Shown piece after piece: positions 1 through 8,481 of a stretch of DNA of 64,000 bases. Each line of letters opens with the position of its first letter. Positions within the stretch are counted from its first letter, which is position 1. The notes beneath the pieces were generated by a model that was not told the origin of the DNA, made no database searches, and was given only the letters and a program-made list of their open reading frames with translations. Source of the stretch: Streptomyces sp. CB00455 (GTDB taxonomy: Bacteria; Actinomycetota; Actinomycetes; Streptomycetales; Streptomycetaceae); assembly GCF_001905445.1 (NCBI RefSeq), contig NZ_LIVQ01000002.1, forward strand, positions 310,001 to 374,000. The letters run 5' to 3'. The position numbers were made by a program, and so were the translations under genes.

Positions 1-1
1 G

Positions 2-1837
2 CGCCACGAGCAGCTGTGGAAGGCGCTGGGCGCCGAGCCCATGGAGCACCAGGGGGTGGAGGGGACCCGGTTCACCGTGTGGGCGCCGAACGCCCAGGGG
101 GTCCGCGTCAGCGGGGACTTCTCCTACTGGGACTCCGGCGCCTACCCGATGCGTTCGCTCGGCTCGTCCGGCGTGTGGGAGCTGTTCCTTCCCGGCGTGG
201 GCGCGGGGACCTTGTACAAGTACGACATCACGCGCCCCGACGGCAGCCACACGCTGCGCGCCGACCCGATGGCCCGCTCCGCGGAGGTGCCCCCGGCGAA
301 CGCCTCGGTGGTCACCGCCTCCGCGTACACGTGGGGGGACGCGGACTGGATGGCGGGCCGGGGCGCCCGGCCGCTGCACGAGTCCGCCTTCTCGGTGTAC
401 GAGGTGCACCTGGCGTCCTGGCGGCCGGGGCTCTCCTACCGGCAGCTCGCCGAACAGCTGCCGGCGTACGTGAAGGAGCTGGGCTTCACCCACGTGGAGC
501 TGATGCCCGTCGCCGAGCATCCCTTCGGCGGCTCCTGGGGCTACCAGGTCACCGGTTTCTACGCGCCGACGTCGCGGATGGGCGCCCCGGACGACTTCCG
601 CTTCCTGGTGGACGCGCTGCACCGGGCGGGGATCGGGGTGATCGTCGACTGGGTGCCGGCGCACTTCCCGCGCGACGACTGGGCGCTCGCCGAGTTCGAC
701 GGGCGGCCCCTGTACGAGCACGAGGACCCCCGGCGGGCCGCGCACCCGGACTGGGGGACGCTGGAGTTCGACTACGGCCGCAAGGAGGTCCGCAACTTCC
801 TCGTCGCCAACGCCGTGTACTGGTGCGAGGAGTTCCACGTGGACGGGCTGCGCGTGGACGCCGTGGCCTCGATGCTCTACCTGGACTACTCGCGCAAGGA
901 GGGCGAGTGGTCGCCCAACGAGCACGGTGGCCGGGAGAACCTGGACGCGGTGTCCTTCCTGCAGGAGATGAACGCGACCGTGTACCGGCGGTGTCCGGGC
1001 GTGGTGACGATCGCGGAGGAGTCCACGGCCTGGGAGGGCGTGACCCGTCCGACCGACGCGGGCGGGCTGGGTTTCGGCCTGAAGTGGAACATGGGCTGGA
1101 TGCACGACACGCTGCGTTACATGTCGAAGGAGTCGGTGCACCGCAAGTACCACCACCACGACATGACCTTCGGGATGATCTACGCCTTCAGCGAGAACTA
1201 CGTGCTGCCGATCTCGCACGACGAGGTGGTGCACGGCAAGAGCGCGCTGGTGTCCAAGATGCCGGGGGACGACTGGTGGCAGAAGCGGGCCGCACACCGT
1301 GCGTACCTGGGCTTCATGTGGGCCCATCCGGGCAAGCAACTGCTCTTCATGGGACAGGAGTTCGCCCAGGGCTCGGAGTGGTCCGAGGCGCACGGGCCGG
1401 ACTGGTGGCTGCTGGACTCCTCCTACCCGGCTGCGGGCGACCACCGGGGCGTGCGCAGTCTCGTGGGCGACCTGAACCGTACCTACGCGGCGACGCCCGC
1501 CCTGTGGGAGCAGGACGCCGTGCCGGAGGGCTTCGCCTGGGTGGAGGCGGACGCGGCGGACGACAACGTCTTCGCCTTCCTGCGGTACGCGCAGGACGGC
1601 TCGCCGCTGCTGGCGGTCTCGAACTTCTCGCCGGTGGTACGGCACGGGTACCGGATCGGGGTGCCGCAGGAGGTCCCGCAGTGGCAGGAGGTCCTCAACA
1701 CCGACATGGAGACCTACGGCGGCAGCGGCATCCACCACGCGCAGCCGCTGCGCCCGGAGCCGGTGGCGGCGCAGGGCCGTGCGGCGAGCCTGCGGATGAC
1801 GCTGCCGCCGCTGGCGACGATCTGGTTCAGGCCGTAG
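2..1837 (+). CDS. glgB: 1,4-alpha-glucan branching enzyme GlgB (5' end outside window)
   Basis: Forms alpha-1,6 branches in glycogen by cleaving alpha-1,4 chains and transferring them. The reading frame is open from base 2, and residues before the first ATG at 41 ([13 protein letters not shown]) already look like the protein, so the gene is cut by the window edge rather than starting at 41. The visible part begins in the CBM48-like domain ([11 protein letters not shown]) and runs through a complete GH13 barrel. DGLRVDAV near 841-865 carries the nucleophile Asp, TIAEES near 1008 the acid/base Glu, and SHDEVVHGK near 1215 the third catalytic region. [10 protein letters not shown] and the beta-sandwich C-terminus are also present. 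About 612 residues are visible; family members are usually 630-750 or more. The last 11 bases overlap the 3' end of the convergent thioredoxin gene. Confidence 0.96.
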   Translation, partial: RHEQLWKALGAEPMEHQGVEGTRFTVWAPNAQGVRVSGDFSYWDSGAYPMRSLGSSGVWELFLPGVGAGTLYKYDITRPDGSHTLRADPMARSAEVPPANASVVTASAYTWGDADWMAGRGARPLHESAFSVYEVHLASWRPGLSYRQLAEQLPAYVKELGFTHVELMPVAEHPFGGSWGYQVTGFYAPTSRMGAPDDFRFLVDALHRAGIGVIVDWVPAHFPRDDWALAEFDGRPLYEHEDPRRAAHPDWGTLEFDYGRKEVRNFLVANAVYWCEEFHVDGLRVDAVASMLYLDYSRKEGEWSPNEHGGRENLDAVSFLQEMNATVYRRCPGVVTIAEESTAWEGVTRPTDAGGLGFGLKWNMGWMHDTLRYMSKESVHRKYHHHDMTFGMIYAFSENYVLPISHDEVVHGKSALVSKMPGDDWWQKRAAHRAYLGFMWAHPGKQLLFMGQEFAQGSEWSEAHGPDWWLLDSSYPAAGDHRGVRSLVGDLNRTYAATPALWEQDAVPEGFAWVEADAADDNVFAFLRYAQDGSPLLAVSNFSPVVRHGYRIGVPQEVPQWQEVLNTDMETYGGSGIHHAQPLRPEPVAAQGRAASLRMTLPPLATIWFRP

Positions 1838-2186
1838 GCCGCGGGGCGGGCGTGAGCTGCTCCTCCAGTTCCCGCAGCAGCGTGCGCTTGGCCCGGGCGC
1901 CGACCATCTGCCGTACGGGTTCGCCGTCGCGGAAGACCAGCAGGGTCGGCATGGACAGCACCCCGTAGCGCGTGACGGTGCCGGGGTTGCGGTCCGCGTC
2001 GATCTGCACGACCTTGAGGCGGTCGGCCTCCTCGGCGGCTATCGCGGACAGTACGGGCGCGAGCTGGCGGCAGGGGCCGCACCAGTCCGCGGTGAATTCC
2101 ACGAGGACGGGCCGCCCCCGCTCGGCGAGCACCTCCGTCCCGAAGTCGGCGTCGGTCACCTCGGCCACACCCTGTGCGTGCACCAT
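1827..2186 (-). CDS. Thioredoxin
   Basis: A 119-residue cytoplasmic disulfide reductase. It has the classical active site WCGPC (Cys36, Cys39) and the cis-Pro loop SMPT (Pro80), with the usual length and fold order. The ATG at 2186 follows a good GAGAGGA ribosome site. It lies 112 bp downstream of the merR-type gene on the same strand, so the two are probably co-transcribed; a redox- or thiol-responsive role for the pair is an inference. The intergenic gap is made of 18-bp repeats (see 2203-2292). Its 3' end overlaps glgB tail to tail by 11 bp. Several thioredoxins exist in Streptomyces, so no symbol is given. Confidence 0.94.
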   Translation of the reverse strand: MVHAQGVAEVTDADFGTEVLAERGRPVLVEFTADWCGPCRQLAPVLSAIAAEEADRLKVVQIDADRNPGTVTRYGVLSMPTLLVFRDGEPVRQMVGARAKRTLLRELEEQLTPAPRPTA

Positions 2187-2202
2187 GTCGTGTTCCTCTC
2201 GT

Positions 2203-2292
2203 GTCGGTCGTGCGGGTCTTGCCGGTCGTGCGGGTCTTGTCGGTGGTGCGGGTCTTGTCGGTGGTGCCGGTGGCGCCGGTCGTGTCCGTGGG
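2203..2292. repeat. Five imperfect 18-bp tandem repeats between merR and trx
   Basis: Consecutive 18-bp units begin at 2203, 2221, 2239, 2257 and 2275. The first three read GTCGGTCGTGCGGGTCTT with one or two changes each; the last two have diverged in the 3' half. They fill nearly all of the gap between the MerR stop and the thioredoxin ribosome site and end about 10 bp short of it. The plus strand is G/T-rich, so the sense (minus) strand transcript is A/C-rich and probably unstructured. Function unknown. Confidence 0.85.
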
Positions 2293-2298
2293 GGCCGT

Positions 2299-2691
2299 TC
2301 AGCCCGTCATCTCGCAGTGCGGGACGGCCGCCTCGCCGGCGGCCTGCTCCGCGACGGCCAGCTGCCGCGCGACCTGCTCCCGTACGTCGGCCAGCTGGCC
2401 TATGAGTCCGTCGAGCTCGGCGAGCTTGCGCCGGTACACGGCCAGCGAGGCCGGACAGGAGTCCCCGGCGGGGTGTCCCGCCCGCAGGCAGTCCACGAAG
2501 GGCCGGGTCTCCTCCAGCTCGAAGCCGAAGTCCTGGAGCATGCGGATCTGGCGCAGCAGGCGAAGGTCGTCCTCGCCGTAGGTCCGGTAGCCGTTGTCCG
2601 CACGCCGTGCGGGCAGCAGCCCGCGCGACTCGTAGTACCTGAGCGTGCGGGTGCTGGTTCCGGCCCGTTCCGCGAGTTCGCCGATGCGCAT
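2299..2691 (-). CDS. MerR-family transcriptional regulator
   Basis: A 130-residue one-component DNA-binding regulator. The N-terminal winged helix-turn-helix is typical of MerR (MRIGELAERAGTSTRTLRYYE, with the RYYE motif at 19-22), followed by the long dimerisation helix. Cys68 and Cys79 lie at the start of the effector region, in the spacing often seen in metal- or redox-responsive MerR proteins; no ligand can be assigned. Directly upstream is a perfect inverted repeat (2706-2725) suited to autoregulation. The next gene on the strand is a thioredoxin, which suggests an oxidant- or electrophile-responsive circuit (inference). Confidence 0.92.
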   Translation of the reverse strand: MRIGELAERAGTSTRTLRYYESRGLLPARRADNGYRTYGEDDLRLLRQIRMLQDFGFELEETRPFVDCLRAGHPAGDSCPASLAVYRRKLAELDGLIGQLADVREQVARQLAVAEQAAGEAAVPHCEMTG

Positions 2692-2705
2692 GGGGCGACC
2701 GTAGT

Positions 2706-2725
2706 CCTTGACGCCGACGTCAAGG
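2706..2725. promoter_or_regulatory. Perfect inverted repeat, probable MerR operator
   Basis: CCTTGACG and CGTCAAGG arms separated by 4 bp, 14 bp upstream of the merR start. The CTTGAC/GTCAAG dyad with an embedded -35-like TTGACG is typical of MerR-family operators. No convincing -10 at the expected distance was seen, so only the operator is claimed. Confidence 0.65.
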
Positions 2726-2960
2726 CAAGCGCCGGGGATGGCGGCCGGTTAGGGGAGGTGGGGCCGCCGAGGGAGGTCTTGCGCCCCGGCCCGTTGGCTG
2801 GAACCGTATGCCGGCGGTGGATCTTCGCCCGAACGGGTTACCGGACAGTCGCCCGGAAACCGGACGAATCACCTGAACGTCCTAGGATGTTCCTACGAGT
2901 TATGGCCTTGTTTGTTCGGTCTGTAGTCGCCACGGCCCGGCCACTTCTACGGTGTGCCCT

Positions 2961-3653
2961 GTGCACTCCAGCCCCCCCTTCAATGCCCCCGCCGCGCGTC
3001 GTCTGCGCGCGGCCCTGGGCATGGCCCCCGGTCATGTCGCCTATGGCCTGCGCGCCCAGTACGGACTGATCGTCACGCCCGAGACCGTGCTGGCCTGGGA
3101 GCGTGGCGAGACATCGCCCACCGCGGCCGAACTCACGGCCCTCGCCGGCGTCCTGTGGTGTTCCCCCGGCGAACTGCTCGCGGAGCCGGTCACCCTGCGG
3201 GAACACCGGATCGCCAGGGGGCTGGCCGCGGAGGAGCTGGCCCGGCGGATCGGCCTGGAGTCGAACGCCTACCAGAAGATGGAGGACACCGGGCGCTGGA
3301 AGGGCAACGAGCGCCAGTCCGCGGCCCTGGCCTCGGTACTGGGACTGACGCTGGCCCAGTTCGTGACGGCGACCGGCAAGCAGGAGGAGCTGGCGGAGGT
3401 GCTGCGCGGCGCGGTGACCACGCGCTGGCAGGCCTACGTCAAGCCGCTGGGCAAGCTGCTGCCGATCCCCAAGGCCCACCTGGAGCGGGTCCTGGACCAG
3501 CTGCACGGGGACTACCAGTCGCGGATGGTGGCGACCCTCGGCTGGGGCGGCGCCGCGGGCGGGGCGGGGAGCGGGGACGCCGGGCGGGAGTTCCTCAGCG
3601 AGATCGTGGACCGCTTCTGGCACCTGGCGGGCGGCGGCCACGACCGGGCCTAG
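2961..3653 (+). CDS. XRE-type helix-turn-helix DNA-binding protein
   Basis: A protein of about 230 residues with a Cro/C1-like helix-turn-helix in the first 75 residues (TPETVLAWERGETSPTAAEL, then LTALAGVLWCSPGELL). A second HTH-like block follows (LREHRIARGLAAEELARRIGL..NAYQKMED), so two tandem XRE-like units are visible. The C-terminal half is a helical region of unknown function. An in-frame GTG at 2952 gives three more residues; neither start has a clear ribosome site, and 2961 (GTG) fits the conserved-looking HSSPPFNAP start. No target can be deduced. The upstream 260 bp contain a TAGGAT -10-like hexamer near 2883. Confidence 0.8.
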   Translation: MHSSPPFNAPAARRLRAALGMAPGHVAYGLRAQYGLIVTPETVLAWERGETSPTAAELTALAGVLWCSPGELLAEPVTLREHRIARGLAAEELARRIGLESNAYQKMEDTGRWKGNERQSAALASVLGLTLAQFVTATGKQEELAEVLRGAVTTRWQAYVKPLGKLLPIPKAHLERVLDQLHGDYQSRMVATLGWGGAAGGAGSGDAGREFLSEIVDRFWHLAGGGHDRA

Positions 3654-3747
3654 GGGTATCGCCCCGTGAGGCCGGGCGGCGCAGGGCGGGGCCCTGCCGG
3701 TGCCGGGCCGGTGCCGGGCAGACCGGGCGCCGGCCCGGGGCCGGGGC

Positions 3748-4773
3748 TCAGAACACGGATTCGGCCTCGTACATCCGCTCCTCGGGGACGGTCTTCAGCG
3801 CGGTGACGGCCGAGGCCAGCGGGGCCATCACGATGTCGGTGCCGCGCAGGGCGGTCATGTTGCCGAACTCGCCGCGGTGCACGGCCTCCACGGCGTGCCA
3901 GCCGAAACGGGTCGCGAGGACGCGGTCGTAGGCGGTGGGGGTGCCGCCGCGCTGGACGTGGCCGAGGATGACCGGACGGGCCTCCTTGCCCAGGCGGTGC
4001 TCCAGCTCGACGGCGAGGCGGTTGCCGATGCCGGCGAAGCGCTCGTGGCCGTACTGGTCGATGGCGCCCTTCTCGTACGGCATGGAGCCCTCGGCCGGGT
4101 GCGCACCTTCGGCGACGCAGACGACGGCGAACTTCTTGCCGCGGGCGAAGCGCTCCTCCACCATCTTCACCAGGGCGTCCACCTCGAAGGGCCGCTCGGG
4201 GAGGCAGATGCCGTGGGCGCCGCCGGCCATGCCGGATTCGAGGGCGATCCAGCCCGCGTGGCGGCCCATGACCTCGACGACCATCACGCGCTGGTGGGAC
4301 TCGGCGGTGGTCTTCAGGCGGTCGATGGCCTCGGTGGCCACCATGACGGCGGTGTCGAATCCGAAGGTGCGGTCGGTGGAGGAGATGTCGTTGTCGATGG
4401 TCTTGGGCACGCCGACGACGGGCATCCCCGCGTCCGACAGCATCCGGGAGGCGGTCAGGGTGCCCTCGCCGCCGATCGGGATGAGCGCGTCGATGCCGTA
4501 GCGCGTCGCCAGCTCCGCCGCGTTCTCCGCGGCCTCGTGCAGACGCGCGCGCTCCATGCGGGCGGATCCGAGGATCGTGCCGCCGCGGGCCAGGATGCCG
4601 CTGACGGCGTTGATGTCGAGCGGGCGGTAGTTTCCGTCGAGGAGGCCCTTGAAACCGTCCTCGAAACCGATGACCTCGTCGCCGTGTCCGACGACGGCCC
4701 GGTGTACGACCGACCGGATGACAGCATTGAGGCCGGGACAGTCGCCGCCTGCGGTGAGAACTCCGATACGCAT
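3748..4773 (-). CDS. pfkA: ATP-dependent 6-phosphofructokinase
   Basis: Phosphorylates fructose 6-phosphate in glycolysis. The 341 residues show the ATP/Mg site GGDCPGLNA (9-17), GGEGT (101-105; Gly at the position that is Asp in PPi-dependent enzymes, supporting ATP use), the catalytic loop PKTIDND (123-129, Asp127 as base), the substrate loop MGRHAGWIA, and HVQRGGTP near the C-terminus. This is the actinobacterial group III type; Streptomyces carries several paralogs. It is divergent from pta-ackA, with about 300 bp between, and matches the remembered pfkA2 position next to pta-ackA-pyk. Confidence 0.96.
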   Translation of the reverse strand: MRIGVLTAGGDCPGLNAVIRSVVHRAVVGHGDEVIGFEDGFKGLLDGNYRPLDINAVSGILARGGTILGSARMERARLHEAAENAAELATRYGIDALIPIGGEGTLTASRMLSDAGMPVVGVPKTIDNDISSTDRTFGFDTAVMVATEAIDRLKTTAESHQRVMVVEVMGRHAGWIALESGMAGGAHGICLPERPFEVDALVKMVEERFARGKKFAVVCVAEGAHPAEGSMPYEKGAIDQYGHERFAGIGNRLAVELEHRLGKEARPVILGHVQRGGTPTAYDRVLATRFGWHAVEAVHRGEFGNMTALRGTDIVMAPLASAVTALKTVPEERMYEAESVF

Positions 4774-5077
4774 CGTGCTGTGTCTCCTGCTCCTGGTCGT
4801 ACCCGGCCGTACGCGTGGGGCGGACAGCCGTCCATATGAAGGGCGTATTGGTGAAGCCTGTCCGATTGTTCCACGGGCCGCGGGTGGGGCGCGCTGCGCG
4901 GCGCCGTGCGCACCGGGCCGCGGGACCCGTCTGCGCGGGGCCGGTCACTGACCGGTGCCCTATCCATCGGCGGAGGTATTGTCAAGAGGGCAAGCCCAGA
5001 CCAACCGGGTCAATCGACTCGGTGTCGTGAACCCGACACACTGATCAGATCACCAGACCATGGGACGGAGAGCACGC
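4774..5077. other. Divergent intergenic region pfkA / pta
   Basis: About 304 bp that should hold both the pfkA and the pta promoters. The only symmetric element found is GTGTCG-N6-CGACAC at 5022-5039, about 38 bp before the pta start. No promoter hexamers are convincing, and there is no small ORF with a ribosome site. Confidence 0.5.
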
Positions 5078-7162
5078 GTGACGCGCAGCGTGTACGTGAC
5101 CGGCATCGAGCGGGGCGACGGCCGGCAGGTCGTCGAGCTGGGGATCATGGAGCTCCTCACCCGGCAGACAGGGCGGGTCGGCGTCTACCGCCCGCTGCTC
5201 CACGACGCACCCGACCGGCTCTTCGACCTGCTCAAGGCCCGCTACCGGATCGAGCAGGACGCGGCGACCGCCTACGGCATGGAGTACCACGAGGCCTCGG
5301 CGATCCTCGCGGAGAAGGGCACCGACGAGCTGGTCTCCCAGCTGGTCGACCGCTACCACCGGGTGGCGCGCGACTACGAGGTCATGCTGGTCCTCGGCAC
5401 CGACTACGCCGACACCAACCTGCCCGACGAGCTGGCGCTCAACGCCCGCATCGCCAACGAGCTGGGCGCCCTCGTCGTTCCCGTGGTGGGCGGCACCAAG
5501 CACCCGGCCGAAGCGATCCGGGCCGAGACCCGCAACGCCTACCGCGCCTACGAGACGCACGGCTGCCACGTCGTGGCGATGGTCGTCAACAGGGTGGCCG
5601 CCGAGGACCGCGACGTCATAGCCGAGCGGCTGGCCGCCCGCCTGCCGGTGCCCTGTTACGTGCTGCCGGACGACAAGTCGCTCTCCGCCCCGACCGTCGC
5701 CCAGATCACCGGGGCCCTCGGCGGCGAGGTGCTGCTCGGCGACGAGGCCGGCCTGGCCCGCGACGCCCTGGACTTCGTCTTCGGCGGCGCGATGCTGCCG
5801 AACTTCCTGAACGCCCTGACGCCCGGCTGCCTGGTCGTCACCCCCGGGGACCGCTCGGACCTGGTCGTCGGCGCGCTGGCCGCACACACCTCGGGCACCC
5901 CGCCGATCGCCGGTGTGCTGCTCACCCTCAACGAGCGCCCGGCTCCGCACATCCTGGAGATGGCCTCGAAGCTGGCGCCGGGCACCCCGGTGGTCTCGGT
6001 GGCCGGCAACAGCTTCCCGACCGCCGCCGAACTCTTCTCGCTGCAGAGCCGGCTGAACTCCGCGACGCCGCGCAAGCTGGAGACCGCGCTCGGCCTCTTC
6101 GAGCGGCACGTGGACACCGGCGAGCTGCGCGACCTGCTGTCGGTGGCCCGGTCCGAACGCGTCACCCCGATGATGTTCGAGCACGAGCTGCTGGAGCGGG
6201 CCCGCTCCGAGCGCCGCCGCGTGGTGCTTCCCGAGGGCACCGAGGAGCGCGTGCTGCGCGCCGCGGACGTGGTGCTGCGCCGGGGGGTCTGCGACCTGAC
6301 CCTGCTGGGCGAGGAGCAGGCGATCCTGAAGAAGGCCGGCGACCTGGGCATCGACATCTCGGCCGCCCAGCTGATCGACCCGGCGCTCTCCCCCCTGAGG
6401 GAACGGTTCGCCGAGTACTACGCCGCGGCCCGCGCCCACAAGGGCATGACCGTCGAGCTGGCCGGCGACGTGGTCACCGACGTGAACTACTTCGGCACCC
6501 TGATGGTCCAGGAGGGCCTGGCCGACGGCATGGTCTCCGGATCGGTGCACTCCACCGCGGCGACCATCCGGCCGGCCTTCGAGATCATCAAGACCAAGCC
6601 GGGCGCGTCGATCGTCTCGTCGGTCTTCTTCATGTGCCTGGCCGACAAGGTCCTCGTCTACGGCGACTGCGCCGTCAACCCGGACCCCGATGCCGAGCAG
6701 CTCGCCGACATCGCCGTCCAGTCGGCCGTCACCGCGGCCGCCTTCGGCGTCGAGCCGCGGATCGCGATGCTCTCGTACTCCACCGGCACCTCGGGCAGCG
6801 GCGCGGACGTGGAGAAGGTCCGCAAGGCCACCGAGATCGTGCGCGCGCAGCGGCCCGACCTGCTGATCGAGGGGCCGATCCAGTACGACGCGGCCGTGGA
6901 GCCCACCGTCGCCGCGACCAAGCTGCCCGGTTCCGAGGTGGCCGGCCGCGCGACCGTGCTGATCTTCCCCGACCTCAACACGGGCAACAACACCTACAAG
7001 GCCGTGCAGCGCTCGGCGGGCGCGGTGGCGGTCGGCCCGGTGCTCCAGGGTCTGCGCAAGCCGGTCAACGACCTCTCGCGCGGCGCGCTCGTCCAGGACA
7101 TCGTCACCACCGTGGCCATCACCGCGATCCAGGCCCAGGGCGCGCCGGCGCCGACCGCCTGA
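5078..7162 (+). CDS. pta: Phosphate acetyltransferase (long form)
   Basis: Interconverts acetyl-CoA and acetyl phosphate. It is the long, roughly 694-residue form: an N-terminal P-loop-related BioD-like domain (SVYVTGIERGDGRQ, a degenerate nucleotide-binding loop), a central DRTGG domain, and the catalytic PTA domain from about residue 375 (VVLPEGTEERVLRAA; SGSVHSTAATIRPAF; YSTGTSGSG; FPDLNTGNNTYKA). An ATG at 5060 is in frame, but the ribosome site GGACGGAG at 5063-5070 lies just after it and 7 bp before the GTG at 5078, so the GTG is chosen. It is followed 42 bp later by ackA, forming the acetate overflow/activation operon. Confidence 0.95.
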   Translation: MTRSVYVTGIERGDGRQVVELGIMELLTRQTGRVGVYRPLLHDAPDRLFDLLKARYRIEQDAATAYGMEYHEASAILAEKGTDELVSQLVDRYHRVARDYEVMLVLGTDYADTNLPDELALNARIANELGALVVPVVGGTKHPAEAIRAETRNAYRAYETHGCHVVAMVVNRVAAEDRDVIAERLAARLPVPCYVLPDDKSLSAPTVAQITGALGGEVLLGDEAGLARDALDFVFGGAMLPNFLNALTPGCLVVTPGDRSDLVVGALAAHTSGTPPIAGVLLTLNERPAPHILEMASKLAPGTPVVSVAGNSFPTAAELFSLQSRLNSATPRKLETALGLFERHVDTGELRDLLSVARSERVTPMMFEHELLERARSERRRVVLPEGTEERVLRAADVVLRRGVCDLTLLGEEQAILKKAGDLGIDISAAQLIDPALSPLRERFAEYYAAARAHKGMTVELAGDVVTDVNYFGTLMVQEGLADGMVSGSVHSTAATIRPAFEIIKTKPGASIVSSVFFMCLADKVLVYGDCAVNPDPDAEQLADIAVQSAVTAAAFGVEPRIAMLSYSTGTSGSGADVEKVRKATEIVRAQRPDLLIEGPIQYDAAVEPTVAATKLPGSEVAGRATVLIFPDLNTGNNTYKAVQRSAGAVAVGPVLQGLRKPVNDLSRGALVQDIVTTVAITAIQAQGAPAPTA

Positions 7163-7204
7163 CCGTCCCTCCCCCTCGTCCGCGACCAAGGAAAGACCTC
7201 CACC

Positions 7205-8419
7205 GTGACCGCATCGCGCGTACTCGTCCTCAACTCCGGCTCCTCGTCGCTCAAGTACCAGCTCCTCGACATGGCGGACGGCTCCCGGCTCGCCGCCGGC
7301 CTGGTGGAGCGGATCGGCGAGGAGTCCTCCCGCCTCGTGCACGAGCCGCTGACCGGGCAGGGCGCCGCGGGCGGCCGGCGCGAGCGGACCGGCGCGATCC
7401 CCGACCACCGGGCGGCACTGCGGGCGGTGAGCGAGGAGATGGCCGCCGACGGGCTCGGGATCGACTCCCCCGAACTGGTCGCCGTGGGCCACCGGGTGGT
7501 GCACGGCGGGACGAAGTTCACCCGGCCCACCGTGATCGACGACGCGGTGCTGGAGGAGATCCGCGGCCTCGTCCCGCTCGCGCCGCTGCACAACCCGGCG
7601 AACGTGACGGGCATCGAGGTGGCGCGCGCGCTGCGCCCGGACCTGCCGCAGGTCGCCGTCTTCGACACGGCCTTCCACTCCACGATGCCGGAGCACGTGG
7701 CCCGGTACGCGATCGACGCCGCGACGGCCGAGAAGTACTCCGTGCGGCGGTACGGCTTCCACGGGACCTCGCACGCCTACGTCTCACGGGCGACGGCCGC
7801 GCTGCTGGGCAAGCCGGTCGAGGACGTGAACGTGATCGTGCTGCACCTGGGCAACGGCGCCTCGGCGTCGGCGGTCCGCGGCGGCGTGTGCGAGGAGACG
7901 TCCATGGGGCTGACCCCGCTGGAGGGTCTGGTGATGGGGACCCGGTCCGGCGACCTGGACCCGGCGGTCGTCTTCCACCTGGCGCGGGTGGGCGGCCTCT
8001 CGGTGGATGAGATCGATTCGCTCCTGAACAAGAAGAGCGGTCTGCTGGGCATGTGCGGCGACAACGACATGCGCGAGGTACTGCGGCGGGCGGGCGAGGG
8101 CGACGAGAGCGCCCGCCTCGCCTTCGCGTCGTACATCCACCGTCTGAAGAAGTACATCGGCGCCTACTCGGCCGTCCTCGGCCGGGTGGACGCGGTGGCC
8201 TTCACGGCCGGGGTGGGCGAGAACGCGGCCCAGGTCCGGGAAGCTGCCGTGGACGGCCTGGCCGGGCTGGGCCTGACGCTCGACCCGGAGGCGAACGCGG
8301 TGCGCTCCGCGCAGCCGCGGCTGATCTCGCCGCAGTACGCCCGGGTGGCGGTCGCCGTGGTCCCGACGGATGAGGAACTGGAGATCGCCACCCAGGCGTA
8401 CGCGCTGGTTACCCAGTAG
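7205..8419 (+). CDS. ackA: Acetate kinase
   Basis: Transfers phosphate between acetyl phosphate and ADP, giving ATP and acetate, or the reverse. The 404 residues carry all ASKHA hallmarks: VLVLNSGSSSLKYQL at the N-terminus, HRVVHGG, YGFHGTSHAYV, LHLGNGASASAV and FTAGVGENA. The start is GTG at 7205, 9 bp after AAGGAAAG. It is the second gene of the pta-ackA operon; pyk follows 62 bp later but may have its own leaderless promoter (see 8469-8474). Confidence 0.97.
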   Translation: MTASRVLVLNSGSSSLKYQLLDMADGSRLAAGLVERIGEESSRLVHEPLTGQGAAGGRRERTGAIPDHRAALRAVSEEMAADGLGIDSPELVAVGHRVVHGGTKFTRPTVIDDAVLEEIRGLVPLAPLHNPANVTGIEVARALRPDLPQVAVFDTAFHSTMPEHVARYAIDAATAEKYSVRRYGFHGTSHAYVSRATAALLGKPVEDVNVIVLHLGNGASASAVRGGVCEETSMGLTPLEGLVMGTRSGDLDPAVVFHLARVGGLSVDEIDSLLNKKSGLLGMCGDNDMREVLRRAGEGDESARLAFASYIHRLKKYIGAYSAVLGRVDAVAFTAGVGENAAQVREAAVDGLAGLGLTLDPEANAVRSAQPRLISPQYARVAVAVVPTDEELEIATQAYALVTQ

Positions 8420-8468
8420 TCACTTGGACTTTCCGCCAGACGGAATATTCCGCTACGAAACAAACCGA

Positions 8469-8474
8469 TAGGAT
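8469..8474 (+). promoter_or_regulatory. Probable -10 (TAGGAT) of a leaderless pyk transcript
   Basis: TAGGAT ends 7 bp before the pyk ATG and no Shine-Dalgarno sequence precedes that ATG. This is the classic actinobacterial leaderless arrangement, with transcription starting at or next to the A of the ATG. A good -35 is not evident. GGAATATTCC, a 10-bp palindrome, lies just upstream at 8442-8451. Confidence 0.5.
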
Positions 8475-8481
8475 CCGCTCC

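Noticed and set aside
41..1837. glgB starting at the ATG at 41
   Set aside because: Upstream residues continue GlgB-like sequence, so this is an internal Met and the gene is truncated by the window.
5045..7774. 909-codon minus-strand frame opposite pta-ackA
   Set aside because: Antisense to two unmistakable enzymes; no motifs.
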